This document shows positions 1 to 8,501 of a stretch of 23,526 nucleotides of DNA, in pieces. This DNA comes from Methanobacteriota archaeon (GTDB lineage Archaea; Thermoplasmatota; Poseidoniia; Poseidoniales; SP79): positions 1-23,526 of the forward strand of contig PAZI01000051.1 in the NCBI GenBank assembly GCA_002715545.1, written 5' to 3'. The position numbers and the translations under genes are program-made. The notes under the pieces are model-generated. The model had not been told where the DNA came from. It was given only the letters and a program-made list of their open reading frames with translations, and did no database searches. Positions within the stretch are counted from its first letter, which is position 1, and the number at the start of each line of letters is the position of its first letter.

Positions 1-8
1 AGAATCCG

Positions 9-18
9 GTATATAATG
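9..18 (+). promoter_or_regulatory. Putative TATA box for the first gene pair
   Basis: The sequence GTATATAATG lies just upstream of the first plus-strand gene and is the most AT-rich hexamer nearby. An archaeal TATA box centred here would start transcription near position 38-40. That suits a short leader before ATG 84 better than a leaderless start at TTG 33. This rests on sequence resemblance only. Confidence 0.3.
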
Positions 19-32
19 TAATACGTTTGTAA

Positions 33-662
33 TTGGAATGTAATACAGGACTTATTGACCCATGTCGAGATGGGCACAGGTTGATGCCGAAGGTGAGGCG
101 CCGATTGGTCTGGTCACGCGGACTCTTGCTTCCTGGTGAGCTGCAGCTAGATGACCCATCGCTGGTGGCTTCTCATCTGCATCTTGAGATTCGCAGACGG
201 TTCCTCAGGCCCATGCCGGTGAGAATCATCCGCGAGCTGATTGAGCACACAGCTTCTGTGTGGGTTGACCCGGGGACACAGCGCCATGAGACCATCCTTG
301 ATGTGTTAATGCTCGGGGCAGACATGGCAATCATCGATAGCGCTTCTTCGGACCGTGAACTTGCACTTGCCCATTCACTGTCCGATCGTGTCATCACGAG
401 ATTGGATGTACGCAGTGGTCTTGCTAAGATAGATAGCCAGAAGCAGCGCATCATCTCTCGACTTGAACATCTCGCAAAGATTGTTCAGCGCCCTATGGCT
501 CTGTTGACTCGCGAACCTGGAGTGATGGAAGCCCTCTTGGAATCCATTCCACGTTCTATTTTGGAGAAATTTGATTGGTGCCTGATTCCAGCTGAAGGGA
601 GGAACGTTCCTGTCCCCAAAGGTTTCAGATGTACGTGGTCCATCGAAGCAAGAGGTGGATGA
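33..662 (+). CDS. HisA-like (proFAR isomerase-related) protein
   Basis: This 209-residue protein resembles the archaeal group of uncharacterised proteins related to HisA, the (beta/alpha)8-barrel ProFAR isomerase. Visible points of resemblance are an N-terminal IDPCRDG segment in place of the usual DLKGG strand, then SVWVDPG (around residues 75-81), LMLGADMAIID (91-101) and RVITRLDVRSG (119-129). These follow the order of barrel strands in HisA relatives. The phosphate-binding glycines of true HisA are not obvious, so I assign no reaction. The TTG at 33 directly follows an in-frame stop and keeps the first barrel strand. ATG 84 is the alternative start and would remove it. The gene is coupled to the next one by an ATGA overlap. 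The family assignment is by eye. Confidence 0.5.
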   Translation: MECNTGLIDPCRDGHRLMPKVRRRLVWSRGLLLPGELQLDDPSLVASHLHLEIRRRFLRPMPVRIIRELIEHTASVWVDPGTQRHETILDVLMLGADMAIIDSASSDRELALAHSLSDRVITRLDVRSGLAKIDSQKQRIISRLEHLAKIVQRPMALLTREPGVMEALLESIPRSILEKFDWCLIPAEGRNVPVPKGFRCTWSIEARGG

Positions 663-1243
663 AGGTGCCAGATGATTCTCTCAGCCTCATAGCCACCAGA
701 TTGATCTCCTGTGCGACCCGTCACCTCGGGCCTTCATTCAGTCGTGGTGACATTACTCGGATCTGGGTGCTCGACCTTGGTTGGTTCTCTATCATAGAGG
801 CTGATGATGTAGTTCAGTCCCTCATTGATTCACGCTATCTTACCGAAGATAAAGATGGGTTGCTGAAGGTAGAGGTTAATCTGAGCGATGTCTCGGCCCC
901 ACTCGGTTGGGTTCCCTCGCCAACTGAAGCCATGAGTATCCCGCCTCTGAGAGGTGAAGTTACGGAATCGACTTCCGTTTCTTCATTACCCGAAGAAGAC
1001 GTTCAGTCCAAGACAGTTCCACTACCTACATCGGCAGTGACTACTGGTCGACGTCTCATCGAGATGATCGCCAGTACTTCGGGCCTTGCGAAGGGGGAGG
1101 TTGCTCGTCGCAGTACTCGCAAGCGTCGGGCTCTGAACTTAGTGGCTCCTTGGTGCTCGCTGCTGCTTCTGGCCTCTGAATTGGGTCTAGATCTTACCCC
1201 TCTCTATGATGAACTCGTATCTTCAGGAGTTCTCTCGTCCTGA
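659..1243 (+). CDS. DUF2240-like archaeal protein
   Basis: This 194-residue soluble protein matches the layout of the archaeal DUF2240 family, whose function is unknown. An N-terminal winged-helix-like part contains a DLGWFSIIEADDVVQSLI-type segment followed by a short basic/acidic turn and a W-V-P-S-P motif. A low-complexity Ser/Thr/Pro/Glu linker follows, then a C-terminal helical part beginning LIEMIASTSGL and ending in a LYDELVSSG helix. I chose ATG 659 over the upstream ATG 629 because it overlaps the preceding stop as ATGA and has AGAGGTGG immediately before it. The two genes are therefore translationally coupled. The last 40 bases overlap, tail to tail, with the exporter gene on the other strand. 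A nucleic-acid role is possible but not shown. Confidence 0.65.
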   Translation: MKVPDDSLSLIATRLISCATRHLGPSFSRGDITRIWVLDLGWFSIIEADDVVQSLIDSRYLTEDKDGLLKVEVNLSDVSAPLGWVPSPTEAMSIPPLRGEVTESTSVSSLPEEDVQSKTVPLPTSAVTTGRRLIEMIASTSGLAKGEVARRSTRKRRALNLVAPWCSLLLLASELGLDLTPLYDELVSSGVLSS

Positions 1244-3756
1244 TCGAGATGTTCTTCCAGAAGCAGCACTGGCAAGAGGGTCAGGCAGGCAACAAGAGCT
1301 GAGAGTGCGGCAAGACCGACTATGATTCCGAATTCCCGTACCACTGGCATCGGAGAGAATAGCAAGGCTGCAAAGCCGAGTACTGTTGTAGCTGCACTCC
1401 AAATCAGTGCAGAGCCAGTCGTATTGAGCACTTTTCTCACAACCTCTTCTGCAGAATCACCTGAGGTGCTGAGCATGTCGAATCGCTTCCAGATATGAAT
1501 GCCGTAGTCAATCCCGAGTCCGATTGCCAGAGCAGTGACCATAATCGTCAGGACGTTCCAGTCGATTCCAATGATTGCCATAGCACCTGTGACCCATGTT
1601 GCAGCGACACCGACTGGAAGGATGACTACCACTGCTGGCCACAGGCGCCGAGTCAGTGCAATGAGGACAAAGGCTGACACCATCAGTGCAATCAAAGTGG
1701 CAAGCAGTTGGGTCGAGGTCAGGCCAGTGAGCACATCGACTTGTTCCACAAGGTCACCCACTGCATGTACTGAGGCTCCCTGGAGTTCGCTGCCACTCTC
1801 TTTAGCAAGTCCCAGAAGGGCACTGACTGTAATCGCGTCCTCGTGTGAGTCATCGGTGCTGATAAGCAGCTCAACACGTGTCGAGCGCCAGATGTCGTCT
1901 GAATCAAGAACAATCACTGAGGTCACTCTCTCTGACCAAGTACCTCTAATCGGATCTCCTGAAGATGTCAGACTAGCCAGTTCATTGACTGCATTGACAA
2001 GACTCTGATCTGCGAATGCCTCTTCTAAGACAAGGTTGCCATTACCGTCAATCCTCATTTGATGACGTTCGCCGAATCCATCCAATTCAGTTGTAGCATC
2101 TTGCAGTAACGGCCACAACCCGTCGTATGCACCATCAGCCACACCCGAACGACTAGTTCCAACAGTGTTTGGAATCGTGTCAACGCGACCGTCGATATAT
2201 CGCAACTCGCTGAGCATCGATTGTGCAGTTGTAGCCTCTTCATTCTCAATGAACAGGTAGACGGTTCGCCAAGAACCAGCTTCAAGGTCTGCACGAACAG
2301 CAGCCCTTGCTTGCATGACGTCAAGCTCCTCGTCAAGGAATGCTGAGAGGTCGAATGTGGTCTCAAGCTGAGTGCTCGCTATGACCGAGCCAGTTGTAAG
2401 GATGGCAACGAGTACGATGACAACCCCGCGTTGATTGACGAGTGCACCTGCACCATGGTGCTCAAACATCTCGGACTGTTTGCTTGCTTGTCGGGCACCG
2501 GGTGTTCCGTACTTCGACTCATGCAGGTAGTGGAACGAGGCAAGAACGATGGTCGAAGAGGCGAAGGCTAGAATCACACCTAGTGCTGCTGCCAACCCGA
2601 ACCAACGCAGAGCTGGAAGTGGTGAAACGACACTTGAGGCTAGAGCCGCGACAGTGGTGATCGCCGCCAAGCCAAGGGGGATGCTCAACTCTTCGATAGC
2701 GTTGCGCCAACGACCAGGTCCCTCCTTGGTCCTATGATCGGCTGCACGTTGCAGATGTATCGAGAAATCGATTCCAAGTCCGAGGACAAGAGGTGCTACT
2801 GCTATCTCAAGAACAGTGAGTGGGGCGTTGATCAGCGAAAGAATACCGTATACCATGAGAATCGATGTCGAGAGAAGTATGAACGGATAGACGACATATC
2901 GCATCCGACGAAATGCGATAGATAGTGCAATGATGATTGCACCTGAGGCGACAAGAGCGAGTCTGAACAGGTCTCCACGAGTAGCTTCATCGACGTCGTG
3001 CGTGAGTAGGTCATATGAGACTGACTGTATGGTCAATCCCTCTTTCTCTCCCAATTGGCTGACAATCTCACGGATTGTATCATGATCATGGCCCACATTC
3101 GATGAGTTCATGACTTCGATGAACCAAACCTGAACTGTGGAAATTGGTGATGCATCACTTGCTCCTGTACCGGATAGGGCGTCGCACAGTGGTTGATAAT
3201 CCGGAGAGCCAAGCATGGATGCACCGACATATGCTGCATCTGCTAGAGCACCTTGGCCAAGTCCATTGAGACTACAGGTTGCCGTAGGGTCAACGGCCAG
3301 TGCGAAGGATCTCCAGTTCTGGAATTCTGTGATCGAACGGTTACCTTCGGCCTTCGCCATGTTATCTAGAATTGAGGCTAGCGTAGTGATCTGGATCTCA
3401 AGACCCACTTCTGATGTTGAGTTGATGATCTGTTGTGATAGTTCAAGATGTCTCTTCACAGCATTCCATTCAAGGAGATTCTCACCATCTGTTCCTTGAA
3501 TATGCAGGAACAGAGGTTGTCCCTGTTCACCGTACAATTCGAACATTCGCTGTTGGGCCTCGGCTTCGGAACTATCTGGTCGGAAGTGATCGAGGTCCGA
3601 TGAGAATTCTAATTCATGTGTGGTGAGTCTGTAGGTCGAAGCAAACAGCAGCAGAGCCCATATGGTTGTGGCAAGGATGGCAAGACGACGTGTGCCGGTG
3701 TCTCTAGTAGGACCACCGTCGTTGTCTGACTCCACGGCATGCCGAGTGAGGTCCAT
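1204..3756 (-). CDS. RND superfamily exporter (MMPL/SSD-type), 12 TM helices
   Basis: This 850-residue membrane protein has the duplicated RND layout. The first helix is at about residues 23-43, followed by a large extracytoplasmic loop (46-262) and five helices between about 264 and 409. A second half then repeats the pattern: one helix, a loop of roughly 200 residues and five helices. The signature GLGIDFSIHL (about 326-335) recurs in the second half as GLGIDYGIHI, the conserved proton-relay helix 4/10 region of RND permeases. Such archaeal proteins (MMPL-like, COG1033 type) are predicted proton-driven exporters of lipids or hydrophobic compounds. The substrate cannot be read from sequence. 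No adaptor or outer-membrane partner lies nearby, as expected for an archaeon. The start codon is 69 bases from the divergent rpoL start, and no Shine-Dalgarno site is visible. Confidence 0.88.
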   Translation of the reverse strand: MDLTRHAVESDNDGGPTRDTGTRRLAILATTIWALLLFASTYRLTTHELEFSSDLDHFRPDSSEAEAQQRMFELYGEQGQPLFLHIQGTDGENLLEWNAVKRHLELSQQIINSTSEVGLEIQITTLASILDNMAKAEGNRSITEFQNWRSFALAVDPTATCSLNGLGQGALADAAYVGASMLGSPDYQPLCDALSGTGASDASPISTVQVWFIEVMNSSNVGHDHDTIREIVSQLGEKEGLTIQSVSYDLLTHDVDEATRGDLFRLALVASGAIIIALSIAFRRMRYVVYPFILLSTSILMVYGILSLINAPLTVLEIAVAPLVLGLGIDFSIHLQRAADHRTKEGPGRWRNAIEELSIPLGLAAITTVAALASSVVSPLPALRWFGLAAALGVILAFASSTIVLASFHYLHESKYGTPGARQASKQSEMFEHHGAGALVNQRGVVIVLVAILTTGSVIASTQLETTFDLSAFLDEELDVMQARAAVRADLEAGSWRTVYLFIENEEATTAQSMLSELRYIDGRVDTIPNTVGTSRSGVADGAYDGLWPLLQDATTELDGFGERHQMRIDGNGNLVLEEAFADQSLVNAVNELASLTSSGDPIRGTWSERVTSVIVLDSDDIWRSTRVELLISTDDSHEDAITVSALLGLAKESGSELQGASVHAVGDLVEQVDVLTGLTSTQLLATLIALMVSAFVLIALTRRLWPAVVVILPVGVAATWVTGAMAIIGIDWNVLTIMVTALAIGLGIDYGIHIWKRFDMLSTSGDSAEEVVRKVLNTTGSALIWSAATTVLGFAALLFSPMPVVREFGIIVGLAALSALVACLTLLPVLLLEEHLDQDERTPEDTSSS

Positions 3757-3795
3757 GTCATAAGCCCGGGGGGTCGAGGGCCATGAGCGAGAAGG

Positions 3796-3801
3796 TTAAT
3801 T
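3796..3801. promoter_or_regulatory. Putative shared TATA element between exporter gene and rpoL
   Basis: TTAATT is self-complementary and sits 27 bases (centre to ATG) upstream of rpoL, the spacing expected for a leaderless archaeal transcript. Read on the minus strand, the same element would start the exporter transcript about 16 bases before its ATG. The surrounding sequence is GC-rich, so this is the only candidate in the 69-base divergent gap. Confidence 0.4.
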
Positions 3802-3825
3802 GCACCCTCCGAGTCGGCGGGAATC

Positions 3826-4098
3826 ATGGCTGCTATCAAAGTCCTGCTGCGTGAGGGTAATGAACTCAGACTCAGGATGCCCGGTGAGAATCATACGTCG
3901 CTGCAACAGTTCCTGAGCCGACTCGATGATATGGATGAGGTCGAGTATGCAAATTTCTTCCTCGGTCATCCTGAATTGGATGCTGCAGAATTGTACCTCC
4001 GAACCAAGGATGGTCATGATCCAGCAGCCGTTCTATTGGGGCTTTCTGGGGAACTGAGCCAAGCGTACAGCGACCTCGCTGATTCTCTTGGGAACTGA
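3826..4098 (+). CDS. rpoL: DNA-directed RNA polymerase subunit L (Rpo11)
   Basis: This 90-residue protein is the archaeal counterpart of eukaryotic Rpb11 and of part of bacterial alpha. With subunit D it forms the heterodimer that nucleates RNA polymerase assembly. The family signature is clear: ELRLRMPGENHTSLQQFL (compare LRF-x-VEGE-DHT-LxN-L), then VEYANFFLGHPELDAAELYLRT (the E-x-A-x-Y-x-x-x-HPL...P-x-x-Y-IRT segment), KDGHDPAAVL and a C-terminal amphipathic helix. The length is typical. ATG 3826 gives a normal N-terminus, and the putative TATA element 27 bases upstream suggests a leaderless message. truD follows 11 bases after the stop, so the two genes are probably co-transcribed. Confidence 0.93.
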   Translation: MAAIKVLLREGNELRLRMPGENHTSLQQFLSRLDDMDEVEYANFFLGHPELDAAELYLRTKDGHDPAAVLLGLSGELSQAYSDLADSLGN

Positions 4099-4109
4099 CG
4101 TGATCCTCC

Positions 4110-5510
4110 ATGAATGAGGAGGATCATATCCACAGCATTGGTCTCTGGAGACATGCTTCCTCGGCACCTTCCATCGGAGGAATCCTTCGGTCCAGAACAG
4201 AGGATTTCCGTGTTGATGAAATCTCAAAACACCCCTCTCTCGACCCTCGGGGGCGCTTCACACTGATTCGTGCGACCCTGAAAAATTGGGAAACTCATCG
4301 CTTCATCACAAAACTCGCCCAAGCTGTTGGAATCTCCAAACAACGTATCTGGTTCGCAGGTACTAAGGACAAACGCGCAGTCACAAGTCAGTTATTCACG
4401 GTAGATGCTCCTGTGAGGGTGGTGGAACTTGTGGGTCTGAATGATGTTGACATCGAGGTCATAGGAAGAACTCACCAGAAGATGTCCCTTGGTGGGCATC
4501 AAGCCAATCGTTTCTCAATTGTTGTCAGGGGTTGTTGCGATGAGCATGGAGTTCCCATCGATAGTGACGAGGCTAAGAATCGTGTTGAGGAGGCGAAGAA
4601 GGTTCTGAGCGACTTATGTGGTCCAAATGCCGTTCCTAACTGGGTCGGTCCTCAGCGCTTCGGTGCTGGACGCCCTGTCACTCATGCGGTCGGAAGGGCA
4701 CTTGTCGAGGACGACCCAATGGGTGCTATCAACATCTATGTCGGTGCCGAAGGACCTCATGAGTCTGAAGAAGTCGCTGCGTTTCGGGCGAAGTGGCGGG
4801 ATGGTTGCGATGCCAACGATGCACTCTCAGATATCCCCAAGCATCTCAATTACGAGAGGATGTTGCTCGAACGGCTTGCTCAGAAACCTGAGGATCCATG
4901 GTCTGCCATTCATCGCTTGCCTAACTCTTTGCGTACTATGATGATTCATGCAGTGCAATCTGGGATCTTCAATCATTGGCTCGCCCATCGTCTTGAGCGT
5001 GGTTGGTCGCTCGTTGAACCGATGGTCGGGGATGTTGTCTGTGCACTCGATAAGGATGGACGTGCAGATCGCTCACGTGCAATCATAGCTGCCGAGCATC
5101 GGCTCGATTGGCTTGCCCATCAATGTCGGTCTGGAAGAGCCACCATCACGGGTCCTCTTCCAGGGACTGATTCGACTGCTGCAGAAGGCGAACCTGGTGA
5201 ACTCGAAAAAGCAGTCATCCATAATCTTGGTCTGGGTGACCTCGATTGGTCGATGCCCCATCGACCGTCCCTGTCTCCACGTGGCGGGAGGCGTGCAGCG
5301 ACCATGGTCGCTGATGGGCTGGAGGTCACACCCTCTCCTTCTCTTTCAGATATGTCATTGGGAGAACGCTGGACTGATGGTCCCTCCGAGGGCGAGCGAT
5401 GGTCTCGTGAAGGAGGTTGTCTGCGATTCCGCTTCGAGTTACCTCCAGGTGGATACGCAACATCTGCCCTCCGTGAATTCATGCAGGTCCCTACACGCCA
5501 GTATGGGTGA
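4110..5510 (+). CDS. truD: tRNA pseudouridine synthase TruD
   Basis: This 466-residue enzyme converts uridine 13 of tRNA to pseudouridine in bacteria; archaeal homologues (TruD/Pus7 family) may have wider targets. Key motifs are EDFRVDEI (31-38), the catalytic loop GTKDKRA (84-90) with catalytic Asp87, KMSLGGHQANRF (about 124-135), and the core PNWVGPQRFGAGRP (176-189). The TRUD insertion domain lies between the core halves, and the C-terminus contains the LPPGGYATSALREF segment (roughly 444-457) normal for the family. The length is near the archaeal norm. ATG 4110 has no clear Shine-Dalgarno site. Its stop is only two bases from the end of the convergent Cys-rich gene. Confidence 0.95.
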   Translation: MNEEDHIHSIGLWRHASSAPSIGGILRSRTEDFRVDEISKHPSLDPRGRFTLIRATLKNWETHRFITKLAQAVGISKQRIWFAGTKDKRAVTSQLFTVDAPVRVVELVGLNDVDIEVIGRTHQKMSLGGHQANRFSIVVRGCCDEHGVPIDSDEAKNRVEEAKKVLSDLCGPNAVPNWVGPQRFGAGRPVTHAVGRALVEDDPMGAINIYVGAEGPHESEEVAAFRAKWRDGCDANDALSDIPKHLNYERMLLERLAQKPEDPWSAIHRLPNSLRTMMIHAVQSGIFNHWLAHRLERGWSLVEPMVGDVVCALDKDGRADRSRAIIAAEHRLDWLAHQCRSGRATITGPLPGTDSTAAEGEPGELEKAVIHNLGLGDLDWSMPHRPSLSPRGGRRAATMVADGLEVTPSPSLSDMSLGERWTDGPSEGERWSREGGCLRFRFELPPGGYATSALREFMQVPTRQYG

Positions 5511-5512
5511 GA

Positions 5513-5746
5513 TCATATTGCAGTAGGGGCGACGTGATCGTCGTTCTTATCGTTTGAATCACTCACTCGGGTCCACACTCCTGCCATCAGTTTCACATGG
5601 CAGGATTTGCAGTAGTTGAACTGGACATAGGCCTCTCGGAAGGAGTATGCTTGCTTGCCTGTGGCAACTAGAAAGCCTTCGGGTGAGAGCCGGGACGTGA
5701 TGGTGCTCTCAGACTGACAGTTCTCGACATCGCACTCATCCGACAC
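5513..5746 (-). CDS. Small Cys-rich (probable zinc-binding) protein
   Basis: This 77-residue protein was not recognised. Two cysteine pairs, C-D-V-E-N-C near residues 5-10 and C-K-S-C-H near 47-51, are separated by about 36 residues. That is the spacing of a treble-clef or zinc-ribbon-like site with four Cys ligands (and a His). No membrane segment is present, and the tail is polar. The frame begins with GTG 5746; no ATG is available in the N-terminal part. It lies 30 bases downstream of the biotin-carrier gene on the same strand, so it may be the last gene of the carboxylase operon, although its role there is unclear. It could also be an independent small regulator. Confidence 0.55.
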   Translation of the reverse strand: MSDECDVENCQSESTITSRLSPEGFLVATGKQAYSFREAYVQFNYCKSCHVKLMAGVWTRVSDSNDKNDDHVAPTAI

Positions 5747-5776
5747 AATATCACGTCACATCGCTGGCGTTTGAAC

Positions 5777-6187
5777 CTATGTCTCCTCAAGGGGGCTGAT
5801 GATGACGAGAGTTCGGTTAGCTTCGACATTTTCGCCAACGCTACATGTCACCTCTGACACAGTGCCTGCTATAGGGGCTCTCATTTCGTTCTGCATCTTC
5901 ATAGCCTCAAGGATGAGGATGAGTTGACCTTCCTCGACCTCTTGTCCAACTTCGACTGCTATCTCCACGATGCTTCCAGGCATGCTGGATGTCATTGTTC
6001 CTCCTCCAATGCTCCGCTTTTTCTTTCGCTTCGATGAGCGCTGAGTACTCTGCGGTGCACCTCCGACAGTGATGTGGTGGTCGGTTCCTTCAACGTTCAC
6101 TATCCACCCGTCATCAGTTCGTCGCGCTTGTACGGTGGTCTTGATACCATCCACATCGACTTCAACTTCAACAGGCTCATCTTCCAT
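5777..6187 (-). CDS. Biotin carboxyl carrier protein of an acyl-CoA carboxylase
   Basis: This 136-residue protein carries the biotin that shuttles carboxyl groups between biotin carboxylase and carboxyltransferase. The N-terminal part (1-45) resembles the small beta domain that precedes biotinyl domains in decarboxylase/propionyl-CoA carboxylase carriers. A basic linker follows (about 46-62, with a KRKKKR run). The biotinyl domain (64-133) starts at [12 protein letters not shown] and contains the EAMKM motif (94-98), Lys97 being the biotinylation site. ATG 6187 is preceded by GGAAGTGA. It begins 4 bases after the 62-residue gene, which itself follows the carboxyltransferase gene, so the three are surely one operon. 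No biotin carboxylase is fused or adjacent. Confidence 0.9.
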   Translation of the reverse strand: MEDEPVEVEVDVDGIKTTVQARRTDDGWIVNVEGTDHHITVGGAPQSTQRSSKRKKKRSIGGGTMTSSMPGSIVEIAVEVGQEVEEGQLILILEAMKMQNEMRAPIAGTVSEVTCSVGENVEANRTLVIISPLEET

Positions 6188-6191
6188 TGAA

Positions 6192-6380
6192 TCACTTCCT
6201 TTGCCAATTTTTTGAACTCGTTAGCGGGCTTCTGCCAAAGCGCATTCGAAGATGATCCTGTGTCCATGCCGGACCGGGATTACGTCCAACGTCTGAGCGA
6301 GGGAGGTCCTCTTCTGCGGTCAGGATTTTGATAACTGCGACTGCAGCTGCGATGCATTGGGATTCGGTGAGGCCAGTCAT
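6192..6380 (-). CDS. Small accessory protein of the acyl-CoA carboxylase operon
   Basis: This 62-residue protein was not recognised with certainty. Its layout is a short helix of Ala/Val/Ile ([15 protein letters not shown], residues 6-20), an acidic turn, and a tail with P-A-W...L-R-M-R-F-G-R. This resembles the tiny epsilon or gamma-like subunits seen in some acyl-CoA carboxylases and sodium-pump decarboxylases, where a helix of the form EEIAAIxAAI is followed by a W...GR segment. ATG 6380 has AGGTGA at a good distance. Gaps to its neighbours are 8 and 4 bases. The very tight placement between carboxyltransferase and biotin carrier is the main argument for a role in that complex, for example in assembly. 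The homology is a guess. Confidence 0.6.
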   Translation of the reverse strand: MTGLTESQCIAAAVAVIKILTAEEDLPRSDVGRNPGPAWTQDHLRMRFGRSPLTSSKNWQRK

Positions 6381-6388
6381 ATGTTCAC

Positions 6389-7963
6389 CTATAGCGGGAT
6401 ATTGCCATGCTTTCGTGTTGGTCGAGATTCTTCCTTGTTGGAAAGTACACTGAGTGTTGCAATTAGTCGGTTACGCGTTTCAGATGGTTGGATGACATCG
6501 TCGAGATAACCAAGTTCAGCAGCAGTCCAGGGATTAGAGAATCGATCCTCGTAATCGTCAATCAGTCTCTTTCGTTCCTCCTCTGGATTCCCAGCGTGGT
6601 GAATCCTGTTTCGATGAATGATCTCAACTGCTCCCTCTGGTCCCATCACCGCAAGTTCTGCGGTAGGCCATGCCACGTTGTAGTCGCCGCGGATGTGTTT
6701 GGAGCACATCACGTCATAGGCTCCTCCGTAAGCCTTGCGAAGGATGACAGTCATCTTTGGAACCGTGGCCTCACTGTAGGCGTATAGCAACTTGGCCCCA
6801 TGCCTGATGATGCCCCCCCATTCCTGCTCTGCCCCTGGCAAGAAACCTGGAACATCAACCAGTGTGATGAGGGGTTTGTTGAACGCGTCACAGAAGCGTA
6901 CGAATCGTGCAGCCTTGATCGAGGCATCGATGTCCAGGCAACCGGCTTTATGCAGCGGTTGATTGGCGACAACGCCCACACTTGTTCCTCCTAGTGATGC
7001 GAATCCCACGACGATGTTGGGTGCGAATTGGCCTTGAATCTCAAGGAATTCCTCACCTCTGTCGAATATCTCATGGATTACATCTCGGACATCGTAGGGT
7101 TGCTTTGGGTCCTCAGGAATGATTGAATCTAGAACTTCACTCTCTCGTGGGCCTGCGTCGCTGTTCTTGAGAAGGGGGGAGTTCTCCAAATTATTGCTAG
7201 GGAGATGTTTCAGCAAATCGCGTAGCATTTCAAGAGCTTCCTCGTCGTTCTTAGCCGTCATATGTGAGACACCGGATTTACTGGCGTGTGTTGCTGCACC
7301 TCCGAGGTCTTCGAATGTGACTTCCTCATTCGTGACCGTTTTGATGACCTCGGGTCCAGTGATGAACATGTGAGCAGTACCTTCGGCCATTATCACGAAA
7401 TCAGTGATTGCAGGACTGTATACTGCTCCTCCAGCACAGGGGCCGAGTATGACACTGATCTGAGGTATCACTCCTGAAGCCTTGACATTGCGATAGAAGA
7501 TTTCGGCGTATGAGCCCAGACTCGCAACACCCTCTTGGATGCGAGCACCTCCACTGTCATTGAGACCAATGACTGGGATACCTGTTCTTAGTGCCAAATC
7601 AAGCACCTTGCAGATCTTGAGGCCATGCATCTCTCCTAACGACCCTCCATAGACTGTGAAATCCTGTGCAAAGCAAGCCACATGCCGCCCGTTGATGGTG
7701 CCGTGTCCGCAGACGACTCCATCTCCTGGGATCACACTGCGCTCCATGCCGAAGTCACGACATCGGTGTTCAACAAGGGCATCAATCTCCTGGAACGATC
7801 CTTCGTCCAGTAGTTGGTCGATGCGCTCACGGGCAGTCATTTTCCCCTTCTTATGTTGACCTGCAATGCGTTCTGCACCTCCGCCTATCTCTCCAGCGCG
7901 CTTGCGGCGTTCGAGGTCGTCCAACCGCTCGCTCGAGCCTTGCATGGAATCAAGCAATTCCAT
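6389..7963 (-). CDS. pccB: Acyl-CoA carboxylase carboxyltransferase (propionyl-CoA carboxylase beta type)
   Basis: This 524-residue crotonase-fold enzyme transfers the carboxyl group from biotin to an acyl-CoA, most likely propionyl-CoA, giving methylmalonyl-CoA. Both carboxyltransferase halves are complete. The N-terminal half contains [13 protein letters not shown] (41-53), [12 protein letters not shown] (134-145) and the oxyanion segment [12 protein letters not shown] (174-185). The C-terminal half has [10 protein letters not shown] (368-377), [10 protein letters not shown] (410-419) and [18 protein letters not shown]. Asp417 matches, by my alignment, the Asp that favours propionyl-CoA in Streptomyces PccB, where acetyl-type enzymes carry a hydrophobic residue. 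ATG 7963 is preceded by GAAGTGA. It is the first gene of the operon and is divergent from the methylmalonyl-CoA mutase genes. A decarboxylase role is less likely because no membrane beta subunit is present. Confidence 0.9.
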   Translation of the reverse strand: MELLDSMQGSSERLDDLERRKRAGEIGGGAERIAGQHKKGKMTARERIDQLLDEGSFQEIDALVEHRCRDFGMERSVIPGDGVVCGHGTINGRHVACFAQDFTVYGGSLGEMHGLKICKVLDLALRTGIPVIGLNDSGGARIQEGVASLGSYAEIFYRNVKASGVIPQISVILGPCAGGAVYSPAITDFVIMAEGTAHMFITGPEVIKTVTNEEVTFEDLGGAATHASKSGVSHMTAKNDEEALEMLRDLLKHLPSNNLENSPLLKNSDAGPRESEVLDSIIPEDPKQPYDVRDVIHEIFDRGEEFLEIQGQFAPNIVVGFASLGGTSVGVVANQPLHKAGCLDIDASIKAARFVRFCDAFNKPLITLVDVPGFLPGAEQEWGGIIRHGAKLLYAYSEATVPKMTVILRKAYGGAYDVMCSKHIRGDYNVAWPTAELAVMGPEGAVEIIHRNRIHHAGNPEEERKRLIDDYEDRFSNPWTAAELGYLDDVIQPSETRNRLIATLSVLSNKEESRPTRKHGNIPL

Positions 7964-8030
7964 CGGTCACTTCAATCATTTCACAAACCTACATCATGAA
8001 CGCCAATCCTCACGTTTACTGGGGAGAGCG

Positions 8031-8501
8031 ATGGCTAATGTGCGCATCCTGATAGCAAAGCCAGGTCTTGATGGTCATGACCGGGGTGCGAAACTCGTGG
8101 CGAGGGCGCTACGGGATGCCGGTCACGAAGTGATTTACACCGGCCTGCGCAAGACTCCTGAGCAGATTCTTAGAGCGACAATCGATGAAGATGTGCAGTA
8201 TCTCGGTCTCTCAAGTCTTTCAGGTGCCCATGGCCATCTGTTCCCTAGAATCTGTGATCTTCTTCGACAAGCGGGTTGTCTAGATGTTGTAGTCTTTGGA
8301 GGTGGCATCATTCCCGGCCCAGAACGTCCTGCCCTACATGCTGCTGGCGTTGCGGCAATTTTTGGTCCAGGAACTCCGATGGCACATATTCACACCTTCA
8401 TCTCGACTGCCGAACAGCGACGTGCAAGTGATTTGACCAGCGCAGGTGTTGGTTCTGGTTGGGTCTGGAAGGCACCCGAGGTGGGTGAGGATGATGGATG
8501 A
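8031..8501 (+). CDS. Methylmalonyl-CoA mutase, B12-binding (C-terminal) subunit
   Basis: This 156-residue cobalamin-binding subunit works with a separate catalytic subunit, which is not in the window, to interconvert methylmalonyl-CoA and succinyl-CoA. The B12 signature is complete: DGHDRG (14-19) with His16 as lower-axial cobalt ligand, SLSGAH (62-67) and GGGIIP (90-95). The open frame runs back to 7866, but ATG 8031 is preceded by GGGGAG at 5 bases and gives the standard family N-terminus ([15 protein letters not shown]). The last 20 or so residues extend past the Rossmann-like domain. It overlaps the MeaB gene by 11 bases, so the two products are probably made in step. Stand-alone B12 subunits are normal in archaea. 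Confidence 0.92.
   Translation: MANVRILIAKPGLDGHDRGAKLVARALRDAGHEVIYTGLRKTPEQILRATIDEDVQYLGLSSLSGAHGHLFPRICDLLRQAGCLDVVVFGGGIIPGPERPALHAAGVAAIFGPGTPMAHIHTFISTAEQRRASDLTSAGVGSGWVWKAPEVGEDDG

Noticed and set aside
1535..2008. Plus-strand open frame of 157 codons inside the exporter gene
   Set aside because: It is antisense to a clear RND coding sequence, has low-complexity Ser/Thr/Arg composition and no recognisable family or start signal.
5120..5482. Minus-strand open frame of 120 codons inside truD
   Set aside because: It is an antisense shadow of the conserved TruD C-terminal region, rich in Arg/Ser/Pro with no family signal.
7866..8030. Upstream extension of the B12-subunit frame
   Set aside because: It overlaps the start of the divergent carboxyltransferase gene, is Arg/Ser-rich without family similarity, and a strong GGGGAG site precedes ATG 8031.
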